Assembly: GCA_000437595.1 (NCBI GenBank)
Contig: FR899879.1
Coordinates: 1-31,684 of the forward strand
Origin: Faecalibacterium sp. CAG:74
GTDB lineage: Bacteria > Bacillota > Clostridia > Christensenellales > Aristaeellaceae
DNA: 31,684 nt
Direction of reading: 5' to 3'
Shown here one piece after another: positions 30,714 through 31,684 of the stretch (position 1 is the first letter of the stretch; every line of letters begins with the position of its first letter). The position numbers and the translations under genes are program-made. The notes under the pieces are model-generated. The model was not told the origin of the DNA. It made no database searches and was given only the letters and a program-made list of their open reading frames with translations.

Positions 30714-31684
30714 ATGAAGAAGATGCTTGCAATCCTGATGGCGCTGCTGATGGCGGCGCTGCTGCTGCCCGCTTATGCCGAGGAAGGCGACGTGGCGGAA
30801 ATCGCGGAAATTGCTGGGACGGTGCTGGAAATCGGCGAAGAATCCATCCTGCTGGAAACGCCCGAAGGACAGCTGATTGAGGCGATTCTGACGGCGGACA
30901 CCATCCGCGAGGGCAAGGAAATCGCGGTGGGCGACTTCATCCACGTCATGTACAACGGGCAGATGACCCGCTCCTACCCCGCGCAGGTGACGGCGCAGCA
31001 CATTGGCTGCTACGTCCTCACGGGTACGGTCAGCGACATCACCGACGAGGGCTTCACCCTCACCACCGACGAGACGACCTACATCGTTCACGCGACGGCG
31101 GAACAGCTGGCACAAATCACCGATGGCGCGGAAATCAACGTGTATTTCAGCGGCGTGATCGCGACGAGCCTGCCGGGGCAGATCAGCGCCGAGCAGATTA
31201 CCGCGGTGGAGGAGGAAGCCGTCCTCACTGGCACGGTCGTCGAGGCGTACATCACCATGGAAACCGCGGATGGTCAGCAGATTCAGGTCAACCTGACCTC
31301 CCTGACGCAGCTGCCGGAGGGCATTCCGGACTTGGGCGAGACGGTTCGCGTGACTTACAATGGGCAGATGACCAGCTCCATTCCCGCGCAGGTGACGGCG
31401 GATACGATTGATATTGCCGTGACCATCGACGAGCTGGTGGGCGAAATTGTCGAAATCACGGGCGACGGCATCCTCCTCCAGACGAAGGATATGCAGGTGC
31501 TGGTCAACGTGGACGAGGGCACGGTCTACGAGACGGACGGCGAACTCGCGGTGGGCGACTACATCCACGTCCTCTACGACGGCATCATGACCCGCTCGCT
31601 GCCGGCGCAGGTGTACGCGCAGAAAATCGGCTGCTACAAGACCACCGGCACGGTCAGCGAACTGACGGAATCCGGCTTCCTGCT
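30714..31684 (+). CDS. Secreted protein of tandem beta-type repeats (3'-truncated by window edge)
   Basis: Not recognised as a named family. It opens with a signal peptide (MKKMLAILMALLMAALLLPA, cleavage near AYA-EE) very like that of the TlpA-like protein. The mature part is acidic and consists of repeats of about 70 residues. Each is marked by a version of VxYNGQMTxSxPAQVTAxxI: IHVMYNGQMTRSYPAQVTAQ, INVYFSGVIATSLPGQISAE, VRVTYNGQMTSSIPAQVTAD and IHVLYDGIMTRSLPAQVYAQ. Each is separated by a GTVxxI...GxxL strand pattern, suggesting small OB-like or beta-barrel modules. At least 323 codons are open to the window end. AAGGAG lies about 10 nt before the ATG. No clear promoter was seen between the terminator at 30652 and the start. 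Function unknown. Confidence 0.85.
   Translation, partial: MKKMLAILMALLMAALLLPAYAEEGDVAEIAEIAGTVLEIGEESILLETPEGQLIEAILTADTIREGKEIAVGDFIHVMYNGQMTRSYPAQVTAQHIGCYVLTGTVSDITDEGFTLTTDETTYIVHATAEQLAQITDGAEINVYFSGVIATSLPGQISAEQITAVEEEAVLTGTVVEAYITMETADGQQIQVNLTSLTQLPEGIPDLGETVRVTYNGQMTSSIPAQVTADTIDIAVTIDELVGEIVEITGDGILLQTKDMQVLVNVDEGTVYETDGELAVGDYIHVLYDGIMTRSLPAQVYAQKIGCYKTTGTVSELTESGFL

Overview
The window reads as chromosomal DNA from a GC-rich, probably anaerobic member of the Bacillota (Clostridia-like). This is inferred from a T-box-controlled pheST operon, the hpt-ftsH pair, consensus sigma-A promoters, strong GGAGG ribosome sites, a VanW-family protein, and a Gram-positive-style capsule/exopolysaccharide cluster with a TagF-like polymer transferase. 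No rRNA, tRNA, CRISPR array, transposase or phage gene was seen.

Layout. (1) 1-3340, minus strand: pheS and a 3'-truncated pheT behind a tRNA-Phe T-box leader. (2) 3447-11090, plus strand: a Tyr/Gln/Gly-rich membrane protein with a highly structured 5' leader, hpt, ftsH, a PHP-domain phosphoesterase and a VanW-family surface protein. (3) 11091-14429: a hairpin/repeat intergenic region, fructose-bisphosphate aldolase and a secreted TlpA-like thioredoxin protein. (4) 14430-16149: a MITE-like element, a short repeat and a PfoR-like EIIC membrane protein on the minus strand. (5) 16326-30277, plus strand: a roughly 14-kb polysaccharide cluster. It holds a Wzx flippase, three GT4-type glycosyltransferases, a TagF-like CDP-alcohol phosphotransferase, a Wzy-like polymerase, two Wzz-like co-polymerases, a membrane metallophosphoesterase and two GT2 glycosyltransferases. 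(6) 30285-31684: a second copy of the MITE-like element, a terminator and the start of a secreted repeat protein.

The cluster in (5) looks like a near-complete Wzx/Wzy pathway. Glycosyltransferases build the lipid-linked unit, Wzx flips it, Wzy polymerises it and the Wzz-like proteins set chain length. No priming phosphoglycosyltransferase and no BY-kinase/phosphatase pair lies in the window. The most unusual gene is the second Wzz-like protein. Its cytoplasmic tail is a degenerate GGDEF domain (GGWQF in place of GGDEF), which suggests chain-length control by a nucleotide-sensing or protein-interaction module.

Other points of note are: a ~158-nt hairpin domain inserted in stem I of the pheS T-box; a rod-like leader RNA with an alternative pairing ahead of the Tyr/Gln/Gly-rich protein; two ~320-bp non-coding elements whose terminal inverted repeats covary and whose 18-nt internal segment is inverted between copies; a second family of ~100-115-bp repeats in gene-end positions; and two imperfect tandem duplications of exactly the same 41-bp period that each shift the 3' end of a gene out of frame. 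The last could be real lesions or a strain-variant assembly artefact.
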